Source: an uncultured Pseudomonadota bacterium (GTDB lineage: Bacteria > Pseudomonadota > Gammaproteobacteria > Burkholderiales > Thiobacillaceae). From it: DNA of 11,458 nucleotides. Each line of letters opens with the position of its first letter. The stretch's first letter is position 1. The notes under the pieces are model-generated. The model was not told where the DNA came from, did no database searches, and saw nothing but the letters and a program-made list of their open reading frames with translations. Where the stretch lies: assembly GCA_903918705.1 (NCBI GenBank), contig CAIXFP010000026.1, forward strand, positions 1-11,458, read 5' to 3'. Below are positions 1-6,627 of the stretch, one piece after another. Both the position numbers and the translations under genes were made by a program.

Positions 1-190
1 CGTCGTGCAACCAGTCGAGCACATGGAAGTCGCCCCGGTTGGGAACCATGAGTTCGTGGCCGACGTAGTTCGCCCCGTTCCGGAACAGGAGTTTCATCTC
101 CAGTTCGTAAATCTTGGGATCGAAGTACCAGTGGATGGGCAGCGCCGGGCTGACCTTGGTGAGAAGCGTCGAGGCCGCAAGATCAGACAT
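1..190 (-). CDS. Rieske-type ring-hydroxylating oxygenase alpha subunit, N-terminal part (3' end outside window)
   Basis: Only the first 63 codons are in the window; the gene runs off the left edge. The product begins MSDLAAS and then has a stretch typical of the N-terminus of Rieske non-haem iron oxygenases (SRPBCC-type alpha subunits): 'LPIHWYFDPKIYELE', 'LLFRNGANYVGHELMVP', then 'GDF'. In the family this segment precedes the CxH...CxxH [2Fe-2S] Rieske motif, which would lie just beyond the edge, so neither the cluster ligands nor the mononuclear iron site can be checked. The ATG at 190 is the only sensible start; an AGGG about 10 bases upstream is a weak ribosome binding site. The gene is separated from the DUF455 gene, on the same strand, by 140 bp carrying a dispersed repeat. 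The substrate cannot be inferred. Confidence 0.72.
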   Translation of the reverse strand, partial: MSDLAASTLLTKVSPALPIHWYFDPKIYELEMKLLFRNGANYVGHELMVPNRGDFHVLDWLHD

Positions 191-250
191 GGCCCAATTT
201 CCCTAAAGCGTTGAAAGATTGGTGTAATGGAACGGCGAAGCGGGCCGGGA

Positions 251-294
251 TTATGCCCCCCCCCCTCCCCCTCGGGCAAGGCTGGGAGAGACAA
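251..294 (-). repeat. Dispersed CTCTCCC...GGGGGAGGGG repeat (copy 1, intergenic)
   Basis: Read on the minus strand, this is CTCTCCCAGCCTTGCCCGAG followed by a G-rich run ending in about eleven Gs. It matches, with small gaps, the repeat inside ubiV at about 11003-11046 (CTCTCCC, AG, CCTT, C-rich, then GGGGGAGGGG), also in minus orientation. The ends can pair as a hairpin (CTCCC with GGGAG). A TTGCCC (274-279) and a CATAAT (250-255) 18 bases apart on the minus strand would make a passable promoter for the Rieske gene, partly built from the repeat; this is speculative. Confidence 0.6.
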
Positions 295-330
295 ATAAGC
301 CGACATCGCCGTCCGGATATTTGCGCCCCC

Positions 331-1113
331 TCAGGCGTTCAGAGCGGCCAGTTCGTCCTCGCTGAAACCCGCCGCCAAACGCGCCGCCATGTTGAAGGGA
401 GGCCGCGGACGCGGCACGCCGGGGGCGGCGAGCAGATCGCGGAAAGCGGCTTCCGGGTGTAGGCCACGCATCACGCAAAGGTGGCGGAACCAGCGGTCGC
501 CGGCGGCGACATGGCCGATTTCGTCACGCAGGATGATGTCGAGGATGGCGGCGCCGGGCGCATCACCAAAACCCTTGAGCTTGCGCTGGATGTCGGGTGT
601 GACGTCGAGGCCGCGCGCCTCCATGAGGCGCGGCACCAGAGCCATGCGCGCCAGGGGGTCGTGGGCGGTCTTGCACGCCATTTCCCACAGCCCGTCGTGG
701 GCGGGGAAGTCGCCGTAATCCCGGCCTGCCGCGCGCAGATGGTCGCGCAGCAGGGTGTAGTGGTACGCCTCTTCCGCCGCCACCTGAAGCCAATCGCCAT
801 AAAACGCCGGCGGCAGGCCGGGAAAGCGCTGTACCGCATCCAGGGCCAGATTGATGGCATTGAATTCGATATGGGCCAGGGCGTGGATCAGGGCGGCGTG
901 GTTTTCCCGGCCGTTGAGCTGGCGTCTTGGCATCTCGCGCGGCGATAACAGGACGGGCCGGGGCGGCCGACCGGGAATGTCGCTCGGCGCGCCTATCTCG
1001 CCACAGTCCAGACTGCCGCCTTGCCATTCCATCCAGAGCCGCGCGGCACCGGCCAGTTTGGCCGCCACGTCCCACTCTTTGAGCACGGCACGGGCGGCGG
1101 CGTGGGCGTTCAC
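331..1113 (-). CDS. DUF455 family ferritin-like protein
   Basis: A 260-residue protein of the DUF455 (COG2833) family, a predicted ferritin-like helical fold of unknown function; some old annotations call family members rhamnosyltransferases without support. Visible metal-ligand candidates lie in four helices: E83 in 'LAHIEFNAINLAL', the EExxH motif E114-E115-AYH118, E165 in 'PRLMEARGLD', and E198xxH201 in 'ILRDEIGHVAAG'. This arrangement suits a dinuclear metal site, but the reaction is unknown. The start chosen is GTG at 1113, because it overlaps the stop of the upstream VanZ-like gene as GTGA, which implies translational coupling. The frame stays open further upstream, but that part is the antisense/out-of-frame copy of the VanZ gene. 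It is the last gene of a three-gene overlapping cluster with nitroreductase and VanZ-like genes. No clear terminator follows. Confidence 0.82.
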   Translation of the reverse strand: MNAHAAARAVLKEWDVAAKLAGAARLWMEWQGGSLDCGEIGAPSDIPGRPPRPVLLSPREMPRRQLNGRENHAALIHALAHIEFNAINLALDAVQRFPGLPPAFYGDWLQVAAEEAYHYTLLRDHLRAAGRDYGDFPAHDGLWEMACKTAHDPLARMALVPRLMEARGLDVTPDIQRKLKGFGDAPGAAILDIILRDEIGHVAAGDRWFRHLCVMRGLHPEAAFRDLLAAPGVPRPRPPFNMAARLAAGFSEDELAALNA

Positions 1114-1487
1114 GCGGCGAGCTTCCGGTCGAGCCAGGGCAGCCAGCCGGGCAGGAGCCGGTGGAACAGCCAGCCGACGCCGACCCCGACGCAATCGGCG
1201 GCCTCGTCGAACACGTCCGCCGTGCGGTAATCGGTGTAGCTCTGGGCAATTTCCATGGCCAGCCCGAGCAGCACGAACAGCAGGGCGAGACGGCATTGGC
1301 GGCTGTCGAGTTGGCTCCACCAGGCCATCAAGGCGGAATAGGCCAGGATGTGGCCGATCTTGTCGCCGAAGTTCGCAACGTGGATTTCGATCGGGTGCGG
1401 GGTCAGGGACAGGTAAACCACCGTCAGCACCAGCCCCCAGCCCAGGGTCAGCCAAAGGGGGCGCCGGTCCAGCCGCGCCGGCTGCAT
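1110..1487 (-). CDS. VanZ-like small membrane protein
   Basis: A 125-residue membrane protein with about four hydrophobic segments (roughly residues 11-29, 43-60, 66-83 and 97-112). The VanZ-family signature is present: 'FGDKIGHILAY' at 40-50, 'MEIAQSYTDYR' at 78-88, and the acidic 'TADVFDEAAD' at 89-98. VanZ itself gives low-level teicoplanin resistance in enterococci, but short proteobacterial relatives are widespread and of unknown role, so no resistance function is implied. The start is ATG at 1487, whose A is also the last base of the upstream nitroreductase stop (TGATG, one-base overlap). A longer in-frame version reaching 1550 would lie within the nitroreductase 3' end and is less likely. 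The stop overlaps the GTG start of the DUF455 gene. Tight packing on both sides indicates one transcript. Confidence 0.82.
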   Translation of the reverse strand: MQPARLDRRPLWLTLGWGLVLTVVYLSLTPHPIEIHVANFGDKIGHILAYSALMAWWSQLDSRQCRLALLFVLLGLAMEIAQSYTDYRTADVFDEAADCVGVGVGWLFHRLLPGWLPWLDRKLAA

Positions 1488-2095
1488 CAGCGGTACTCCA
1501 CCAGTTCCTCCAGGGGCAGGCGCAGTTTGGGCCCGCTTTCCCCGGCGCAATAGCCGAAGGCCAGGATCAGGGCGGGTTCATGGCGGGCCGGATCGATGTC
1601 CAGCAGACGCCGCAACGCCGCCGGGTCGAAGCCACCGATGGCGCAGGAATCGAGGCCGGCGGCGGTGGCCGCGGTCATCATGTTGGCGGCCGCGATGTGG
1701 CATTGGGTGACACTCCAGGCCTTGACGTCGGTGGCGGCGTGGAAGCCGCGGTAATTCTTCAAGGCGCCCGCGAACTGGTCGCCGGGATATTCACGGGCCA
1801 GGAGGCGGCGCAGGTACTCGGAATCCGGCTCCATCTCGGCCAGTTTGGCCAGGATCACCACGACCGCGGCGGCCGTGCCCACCTGGGGCTGCTGGAAACA
1901 GGCGGCCTGCAAGGCTTCCTTGTCGGCGGGCGCGGTGCAAACCACGAATTTCCACTGTTCCAGCCCGAAGGACGACGGCGACAGGCGGCCCGCTTCCAGA
2001 ATGTAATTCAGGTCGCTGGAATTGATCGGCCGGTCCGCCTGAAACAGGTGGCAGGCGAAGCGCTTGCGAAATAGTTCGAGTAGTTGCTGTTTCAT
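1487..2095 (-). CDS. Nitroreductase-family FMN oxidoreductase
   Basis: A 202-residue protein of the NfsB/NfnB-like nitroreductase superfamily, whose cytoplasmic members use FMN and NAD(P)H to reduce nitro groups or quinones. Family marks are the N-terminal basic 'LFRKRFACHLF' (phosphate side of FMN), 'ILEAGRLSPSSFGLEQWKF' at 32-50 (the R..SP.S..G.QPW-type FMN motif), and the C-terminal 'AANMMTAATAAGLDSCAIGGFD' region (136-157) that packs against the flavin. ATG at 2095 is chosen because MKQQ is the usual family N-terminus; an in-frame ATG at 2140 would add 15 residues resembling leader sequence. No clear Shine-Dalgarno is seen. It is the first gene of the nitroreductase-VanZ-DUF455 cluster, divergent from the M48 protease gene with 59 bp between starts. 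The physiological substrate cannot be told. Confidence 0.85.
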   Translation of the reverse strand: MKQQLLELFRKRFACHLFQADRPINSSDLNYILEAGRLSPSSFGLEQWKFVVCTAPADKEALQAACFQQPQVGTAAAVVVILAKLAEMEPDSEYLRRLLAREYPGDQFAGALKNYRGFHAATDVKAWSVTQCHIAAANMMTAATAAGLDSCAIGGFDPAALRRLLDIDPARHEPALILAFGYCAGESGPKLRLPLEELVEYR

Positions 2096-2121
2096 GCTGG
2101 AAGACTCGGGCAAAGCGCGGC

Positions 2122-2148
2122 ATTCTACGCGCCCACGCATAATTCAAA
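2122..2148 (-). promoter_or_regulatory. Possible promoter for the nitroreductase cluster
   Basis: On the minus strand, TAGAAT (2127-2122) is a good -10 hexamer, with a weak TTTGAA (2148-2143) 15 bases upstream. It sits 27 bases before the nitroreductase ATG. The -35 element nearly touches the divergent M48 start at 2155, so the two transcription units must share this very short region. The spacing is short, hence low confidence. Confidence 0.35.
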
Positions 2149-2154
2149 CTCACA

Positions 2155-3252
2155 ATGGGCATCCCGATCCCGGAGTTCAAGGTGTTGCTCTATGGCCCGT
2201 CCTTCCATGCGGCGGGGATACGGGCGCGTGCCCACTTCGACGGCGAATCCCTGGCGATATCCGCCCACAACGGTTCCTTCCTGGTTCCGTCGCATTTGAT
2301 CACCTTGCGCACCGGAGGCTTCGACGGCCGCCAATGGCTGATCACCTGGGTGGCGCAGGAAGGCACCTATTCGGCCATGTTGCAGAACGAGGCGGCCTTG
2401 CGTGCCTTCGTCCTCCTGGCTCCCGCCAGCATCGGCCGGCAACTGCAACGTATCCGCGGCGGCCGGGCCAGGAACGGGCGCCTGCGACGGTTCGCCTTGT
2501 TGCTGCTCGCACTCCTGCCGCTGCTGGGCGTGGGCCTCTATACGTTCCAGGCCGACCGGCTCAAGCAGTGGGCTGCGACCCGGATCGACCTGGAACGGGA
2601 ACGGCAACTGGGCGACATGGCCTATGCCCAGATCCAGCCCGCCCTGAAGCCCCTGGATCGGGGGGTGACCACGGCGGCGGTGGAAAACATCGGCAACCGC
2701 CTGACCGCCGAGTCGTACTATCACTACCATTTCCATGTCGTCGTCGATCCCGGAATCAACGCTTACGCCCTGCCCGGCGGCCATATCGTGGTGAATACCG
2801 GGCTGATCGAGGCGACGAATAGCGCTGGAGAGTTCGCCGGCGTATTGGCTCACGAAATCAGCCATGTCGAGCAACGACATACCCTGCGCAAACTGGTAAC
2901 GGCTTTGGACTGGCGGGCGGTCCTGGGCGTGGCGTTGGGAAATTATTCCAGCGGTCTCTGGATCGACATGGCCGAGCGCCTCGGCCATGTCGCCTACAGC
3001 CCCGCGCAAGAAAGCGAGGCGGACCTGGACGGACTGGACATCCTGCGCCGCGCCGAGATTGCGCCCAACGGCATGGAAACCTTTTTCGCGAGGATGGCGG
3101 CGAAAACCGACGCAACCAGGCCTGTGCTGCTCTCCGTCCACCCGGCCGAAGAGGTACGCCTCGCCGCCCTGCGCGCGACCATTGTGCGACAGCCCCGCGA
3201 TGACGTTTATCCGATCAATTTCGACTGGGAACTGGCCAGGTCCGGGCTATGA
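2155..3252 (+). CDS. Membrane-anchored M48-family zinc metalloprotease
   Basis: A 365-residue protein with three parts. Residues 1-105 form a beta-rich cytosolic-type domain found at the N-terminus of some proteobacterial M48 proteins. A single transmembrane segment follows at about 111-130 (LRRFALLLLALLPLLGVGL). The rest is an M48 peptidase domain at about 150-340. The zinc site is complete: HEISH at 233-237 with E234 as the catalytic base, and the third ligand in ESEAD (E286, with D290 four residues later). 'ALPGGHIVVNTGLIE' at 205-219 is the conserved strand before the active helix. Relatives (BepA, LoiP, HtpX) act in envelope or membrane protein quality control; the side of the membrane is not certain here because the N-terminal part has no signal peptide. 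ATG at 2155 has no obvious ribosome binding site. It is divergent from the nitroreductase gene and 95 bp ahead of the CRP-type gene. Confidence 0.9.
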   Translation: MGIPIPEFKVLLYGPSFHAAGIRARAHFDGESLAISAHNGSFLVPSHLITLRTGGFDGRQWLITWVAQEGTYSAMLQNEAALRAFVLLAPASIGRQLQRIRGGRARNGRLRRFALLLLALLPLLGVGLYTFQADRLKQWAATRIDLERERQLGDMAYAQIQPALKPLDRGVTTAAVENIGNRLTAESYYHYHFHVVVDPGINAYALPGGHIVVNTGLIEATNSAGEFAGVLAHEISHVEQRHTLRKLVTALDWRAVLGVALGNYSSGLWIDMAERLGHVAYSPAQESEADLDGLDILRRAEIAPNGMETFFARMAAKTDATRPVLLSVHPAEEVRLAALRATIVRQPRDDVYPINFDWELARSGL

Positions 3253-3347
3253 GACAGCGCACAGTGCAACAGGAAACAGGCGGTGTAGACTGCCGCTCCG
3301 CTTACCCCGACCGACCTTCTTAGCCGAGTCCATTGCGATTGTTTGAT

Positions 3348-4073
3348 ATGGTTAGCGATTCCAAATCCCCCATCGAGTCGAAGCTGATCGACCTTGCCGC
3401 GTTGCGCCAGAACAGCGTCCTGTTCGCCGCCCTGTCCGACGCAGATGCCTGGGAACTGATCCAGCTCGCCCGCCAGGAAAGCCTGCCGGCCAAGCACGCC
3501 GTGTTCCAGGTGGGCCAGGCCGGCGATAGCCTGCATATCGTGCTGCGGGGTAGCGTCAAGGTGAGTTTGCTGTCCGAGGAGGGCAAGGAGGCCATCCTCA
3601 GCATCCTGGGCGCGGGCGAAGTCTTCGGCGAAATGTCCCTGTTCGATGGGGAACCGCGCAGCGCCACGGTCACCACCATGGAGCCCTGCCACTTCCTGGT
3701 GCTGCGCCGCCAGGTTTTCCTCCCGTTCCTGGAGAAACGGGTTCATGTCATGCTTGAGCTGATTGCGGAGATGTCGAAACGACTGCGCGCCACCAATGAC
3801 CTGGTGGGCAATCTCAGCTTCCTGAATCTGTCGGCGCGGCTGGCGCGGATACTTCTCAACCTGGTACAGCAATATGGCAAAGTGACGCCCAACGGCATCG
3901 TCATCGGCTTGAAGTTGTCCCAGGAAGAACTCGGCCATCTGGTCGGGGTTTCCCGGGAAAGCGTGAACCGCCAGGTTCGCATCTGGGTCGACTCCGGGCT
4001 CATCGACTATGACCACGGCACCCTGGTCGTTTTGAACTCGGACGCATTGTTCCGCGAAGCCCTGGCTTCATGA
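3348..4073 (+). CDS. CRP/FNR-family transcriptional regulator
   Basis: A 241-residue regulator with a cyclic-nucleotide-binding beta barrel (about 20-120), a dimerisation helix (about 125-155) and a winged helix-turn-helix (about 160-235). The phosphate-binding cassette looks intact, 'FGEMSLFDGEPRSATV' at 93-108, with G94-E95 and R104-S105-A106 matching the cAMP contacts of E. coli CRP. There is no N-terminal cysteine cluster, so it is not an oxygen-sensing FNR. The recognition helix 'SRESVNRQVR' (202-211) has R203, E204 and R208 in the positions of CRP R180, E181 and R185, which read TGTGA half-sites. A TGTGA-N6-TCACA site is present at 5947-5962. The start is uncertain: ATG 3348 is preferred, but TTG 3333 would add five residues, and neither has a good ribosome binding site. 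Ligand and regulon are unknown. Confidence 0.9.
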   Translation: MVSDSKSPIESKLIDLAALRQNSVLFAALSDADAWELIQLARQESLPAKHAVFQVGQAGDSLHIVLRGSVKVSLLSEEGKEAILSILGAGEVFGEMSLFDGEPRSATVTTMEPCHFLVLRRQVFLPFLEKRVHVMLELIAEMSKRLRATNDLVGNLSFLNLSARLARILLNLVQQYGKVTPNGIVIGLKLSQEELGHLVGVSRESVNRQVRIWVDSGLIDYDHGTLVVLNSDALFREALAS

Positions 4074-4171
4074 TGTACGTTACACCGGTAGCCTCGCTTT
4101 CGAGACTGATGCTGTAATTGAATTCTGCTGAAATACCCACCCTTTTCCCAACTGTTGTACTGGAGAGCCAA

Positions 4172-5860
4172 ATGAACGTGAAACCCCTCGTAGCCGCCAT
4201 AACCCTCGTCGTCGCCGGCATGGCTTCCGCCCAGGCCGGCCCGTCGACCATCGCCGACGCCGCCAATTCTTTCCGTAACTTTTCCTGCATGGAAGGCAAG
4301 CAGTGGTCGGCGGACATCGGCACTTGTGTCGACCAGATCAAGTCCGCAGTAGCCAAGAGCGCCCCCATCGTCACCGCGCCGCCGCCCGCCCCCGTGGTCG
4401 TCGCCGCTCCCGCGCCCGCGCCCGTACCCCCGCCGGCTCCCGCGCCCGTGGTCAAAGCCGCCCCGGTGAACAGCGGACTCTACTCGGTGATGTATCTGCC
4501 CACCGGCGTGCGCGACACCAGCGCCCTGATGATCGAACGCACCGCGCCCAATCAGGTCGTCGCCGGCCAGCCCTTCGAGTACGACATCAAGGCCACCAAC
4601 CTGACCCCGGCACCCCTGTCCAACGTCGCTGTCCAGGATCTGTGCAGCAGCAACTTCAAGGTGTTGCAGTCTTCCCCGGACGTCGAGCGCATCGGCGACA
4701 GCCATCTGCGCTGGAATCTGGGCGACCTGAAAGCGAATGAATCGCGCACCATCAATGTCAACGGTCAGGTGATCGATGCCAATAACTCGAAGACCTGCCT
4801 GTCCGCGAACTACGACCAGGCGTCCTGCGTCGCCTTCAACGTGGTGCAGCCGCAACTGACCCTGAAGGCCGCCGCCCCGGCCGAGGTCATGCGTTGCGAT
4901 GCCATTCCGCTGACCTACACGGTAGCCAACCCCGGCACCGGCGCGGCGCACAATGCCGCCTTCGTCCAGGCGCTGCCGGATGGCATCAGCGTCAAGGACG
5001 GCGCCGACCGCGTCGCCCTCGGCGATCTTGCGCCCGGTGCCAGCAAGGATCTGCAACTCGCCGTCATGGCGGCCAAGCCGGGTGTCTACGAATTCCACCC
5101 CACGGCCTCGGCCGACCCCAGCCTGAAAGCGGATGCCGCCACCACCACGCGGATCACCCAGCCTGCCCTGCAGATCGACAAGAAGATGGCCGATTCCGTG
5201 CTTCTGGGCCGTGACGTCGATTACGACATCACCGTGACCAACACGGGTGATGCCGTCGCCCGCAACCTGGTGGTGGATGAGGCCGTCCCGGCCGGCGCCA
5301 AGGTCAACAGTGTCTCCGACAATGGCCGCGTCGATGCCAACAACATCGAGTGGAATCTGGCGGACCTGGCGCCCAAGCAATCCCAGACCGTCAAGGTCAG
5401 CCTGCACCCGGCCGCCGTGGGCGACGTCACTGCCAGCACCAAGGCGACCGCCTACTGCGCCGACACGGCCACCGCCCAGGGCAAGACCGCCGTGAACGGC
5501 ATTCCCGCCATCCTGCTGGAAGTGGTTGACCTGACCGACCCGGTCGAAGTCGGCAAGGAAACCGTCTACGTCATCACCGCCACCAACCAGGGCACCGCGA
5601 CCGACCTCAACGTGCATATCGTCGCCGAACTGGAAAACGCCTTGCAGTTGAGCTCCACCAGCGGGTCTACCGACGCCACGGTCAGCGGTCTGCACATCGA
5701 CTTCGCGCCGCTGCCCAAGCTGGAACCCGGCGCCAAGGCCGAGTGGCGGGTCACCGCCAAGGCGGTGGCTCCGTCCGACTCGCGTTTCACGGCGGTCATG
5801 ACCACCGACCAGTTGAAGCGCCCGGTGATGGAAACCGAAGCGACCACGCTGTACAAATAA
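4172..5860 (+). CDS. Secreted protein with four DUF11-like repeats
   Basis: A 562-residue protein. A signal peptide ends near residue 22 (hydrophobic core, then GMASAQA). A small cysteine-containing segment follows (C39, C52), then a Pro/Ala-rich linker (about 64-98) and four tandem immunoglobulin-like repeats of 100-120 residues (about 118-225, 228-328, 332-445, 449-560). Each repeat shows the DUF11 pattern: a '[YV].[IV]..TN.G' strand (for example 'YDIKATNLT', 'YDITVTNTG', 'YVITATNQG') and a later 'W.L.DL....S.T..V' strand. DUF11 repeats occur in bacterial surface and outer-membrane proteins, including chlamydial OmcB. Mature cysteines are at 39, 52, 158, 209, 219, 242 and 429, so disulfides are likely. 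ATG 4172 is chosen because GGAGAG lies six bases upstream and the signal peptide begins there. A strong terminator follows. A cell-envelope or structural role is inferred; no enzyme motif is seen. Confidence 0.85.
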   Translation: MNVKPLVAAITLVVAGMASAQAGPSTIADAANSFRNFSCMEGKQWSADIGTCVDQIKSAVAKSAPIVTAPPPAPVVVAAPAPAPVPPPAPAPVVKAAPVNSGLYSVMYLPTGVRDTSALMIERTAPNQVVAGQPFEYDIKATNLTPAPLSNVAVQDLCSSNFKVLQSSPDVERIGDSHLRWNLGDLKANESRTINVNGQVIDANNSKTCLSANYDQASCVAFNVVQPQLTLKAAAPAEVMRCDAIPLTYTVANPGTGAAHNAAFVQALPDGISVKDGADRVALGDLAPGASKDLQLAVMAAKPGVYEFHPTASADPSLKADAATTTRITQPALQIDKKMADSVLLGRDVDYDITVTNTGDAVARNLVVDEAVPAGAKVNSVSDNGRVDANNIEWNLADLAPKQSQTVKVSLHPAAVGDVTASTKATAYCADTATAQGKTAVNGIPAILLEVVDLTDPVEVGKETVYVITATNQGTATDLNVHIVAELENALQLSSTSGSTDATVSGLHIDFAPLPKLEPGAKAEWRVTAKAVAPSDSRFTAVMTTDQLKRPVMETEATTLYK

Positions 5861-5880
5861 CCGCTCGGCACGCCGAAACG

Positions 5881-5911
5881 GGCCCCCTTCGGGGGGCCTT
5901 TTTCATTTTTT
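5881..5911 (+). terminator. Rho-independent terminator after the DUF11 gene
   Basis: A perfect 7-bp stem GGCCCCC/GGGGGCC closes a TTCG tetraloop (5881-5898) and is followed directly by TTTTT, then CATTTTTT. It lies 20 bases after the DUF11 stop codon. This is the strongest terminator in the window and separates the DUF11 gene from the RAYT gene. Confidence 0.92.
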
Positions 5912-5946
5912 CCCGGTGTAGCGCATTGGTTATAAGCCGCTAAAGA

Positions 5947-5962
5947 TGTGATGGGTTTCACA
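5947..5962. promoter_or_regulatory. CRP-type operator, perfect TGTGA-N6-TCACA
   Basis: The sequence TGTGATGGGTTTCACA has both CRP half-sites complete and the standard six-base spacer. It lies between the DUF11 terminator and the RAYT gene, about 80 bases before the RAYT start. A CRP-like regulator with matching recognition-helix residues is encoded at 3348-4073. Whether that protein binds here, and whether it activates or represses, cannot be read from sequence; an AT-rich TTATAA lies just upstream at 5930-5935. Confidence 0.6.
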
Positions 5963-6025
5963 GTGATTGCGTCATGATTCAAGGAAACTCCTGCCCACAT
6001 TTATCAACGCATACCGGCACACACC

Positions 6026-6565
6026 TTGTCAGCCTCGCAGTTCTCACCCTATCAACTCGTCACCCTGCGCACTTACCAGCGCGCGCCGTTGTTGGCGGAA
6101 GATCCGAAGAAAAAAATGCTGCTCCACAGCCTTTCGGAAACCAAGGAGCGCTTCAAGCTGACCATCGCCGGCTATGTCATCCTGGACGACCACATCCATC
6201 TGCTGTTCAGCATCCCCCCCGAACACGAATGCTCCGCCGTCATGAACGACTTTCGCGCCAACTTCATGCGCGCCTCGCGCAAAACGGCACCGCTGCTGGA
6301 CCGGGAAGCGACCACCCCGTGCTGGGAGCACCGCATCGAATACTGCAGCGCCTACTCCACCGATGAATTGCGCGCCTACCTGGATTTCATCCACTACGAC
6401 CCGGTCCGACACCAAGTCGTCCCACGCGCCGCCGACTACCGCTGGTCCAGTCTGCGGGCACGGATCGCACAAGGGCATTATTCGGAATCCTGGGCGGAGA
6501 TGGGCCCGCCGGCCGCCATCGCGCGGGTGGTACGAAACTTCGCGGGGCGTGCGAACGACAGTTAG
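6026..6565 (+). CDS. REP-associated tyrosine transposase (RAYT), IS200-like Y1 family, probably inactive
   Basis: A 179-residue HUH endonuclease relative. Family features in order: the N-terminal strand region 'SPYQLVTLRTYQRAPLL', the HUH motif H56-I-H58 in 'GYVILDDHIHLLF', 'CWEHRIEY' (99-106), and a C-terminal block 'YLDFIHYDPVRHQVV...YRWSSLRARIAQGHY...W' that matches the RAYT consensus '..DYIHYNPVKHGLV...W..SS........Y..DW'. Against that consensus, residue 121 is Phe where RAYTs carry the nucleophilic Tyr (E. coli TnpREP Y115); Y118 and Y124 are nearby. This alignment is from memory. The start is uncertain: TTG 6026 is the first start codon in the frame after a stop at 5975, but it has no ribosome binding site, and upstream ATGs are out of frame, so the 5' end may be degenerate. 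RAYTs process GTRG-headed REP hairpins, and such elements occur at 7886-7939 and 10311-10333. Confidence 0.85.
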   Translation: MSASQFSPYQLVTLRTYQRAPLLAEDPKKKMLLHSLSETKERFKLTIAGYVILDDHIHLLFSIPPEHECSAVMNDFRANFMRASRKTAPLLDREATTPCWEHRIEYCSAYSTDELRAYLDFIHYDPVRHQVVPRAADYRWSSLRARIAQGHYSESWAEMGPPAAIARVVRNFAGRANDS

Positions 6566-6627
6566 CGGTGGTTCCCCGGGAAGCGGCGTGGTAAATACAC
6601 GCTCCCGCACACGCACTGGATTTCCGC

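Noticed and set aside
1110..1487. Glycopeptide resistance gene
   Set aside because: The protein is VanZ-like by motif only; no other van genes are present, and short VanZ homologues are common in Proteobacteria without a resistance role.
3253..3347. Promoter or autoregulatory CRP site ahead of the CRP-like gene
   Set aside because: Only a weak TAGACT is seen, with no acceptable -35 and no TGTGA/TCACA pair.
4007..5695. A long open frame on the minus strand opposite the DUF11 gene, encoding a Gly/Val/Asp/His-rich protein
   Set aside because: It is an antisense shadow of a high-GC gene: low-complexity composition, no family motif, no ribosome binding site. The plus-strand gene has a signal peptide, repeats and a terminator.
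5912..6025. A tRNA or other structured RNA in the gap before the RAYT gene
   Set aside because: No cloverleaf or T-loop signature can be drawn; only a CRP-type box and a short TAGCG/CGCTA inverted pair are visible.
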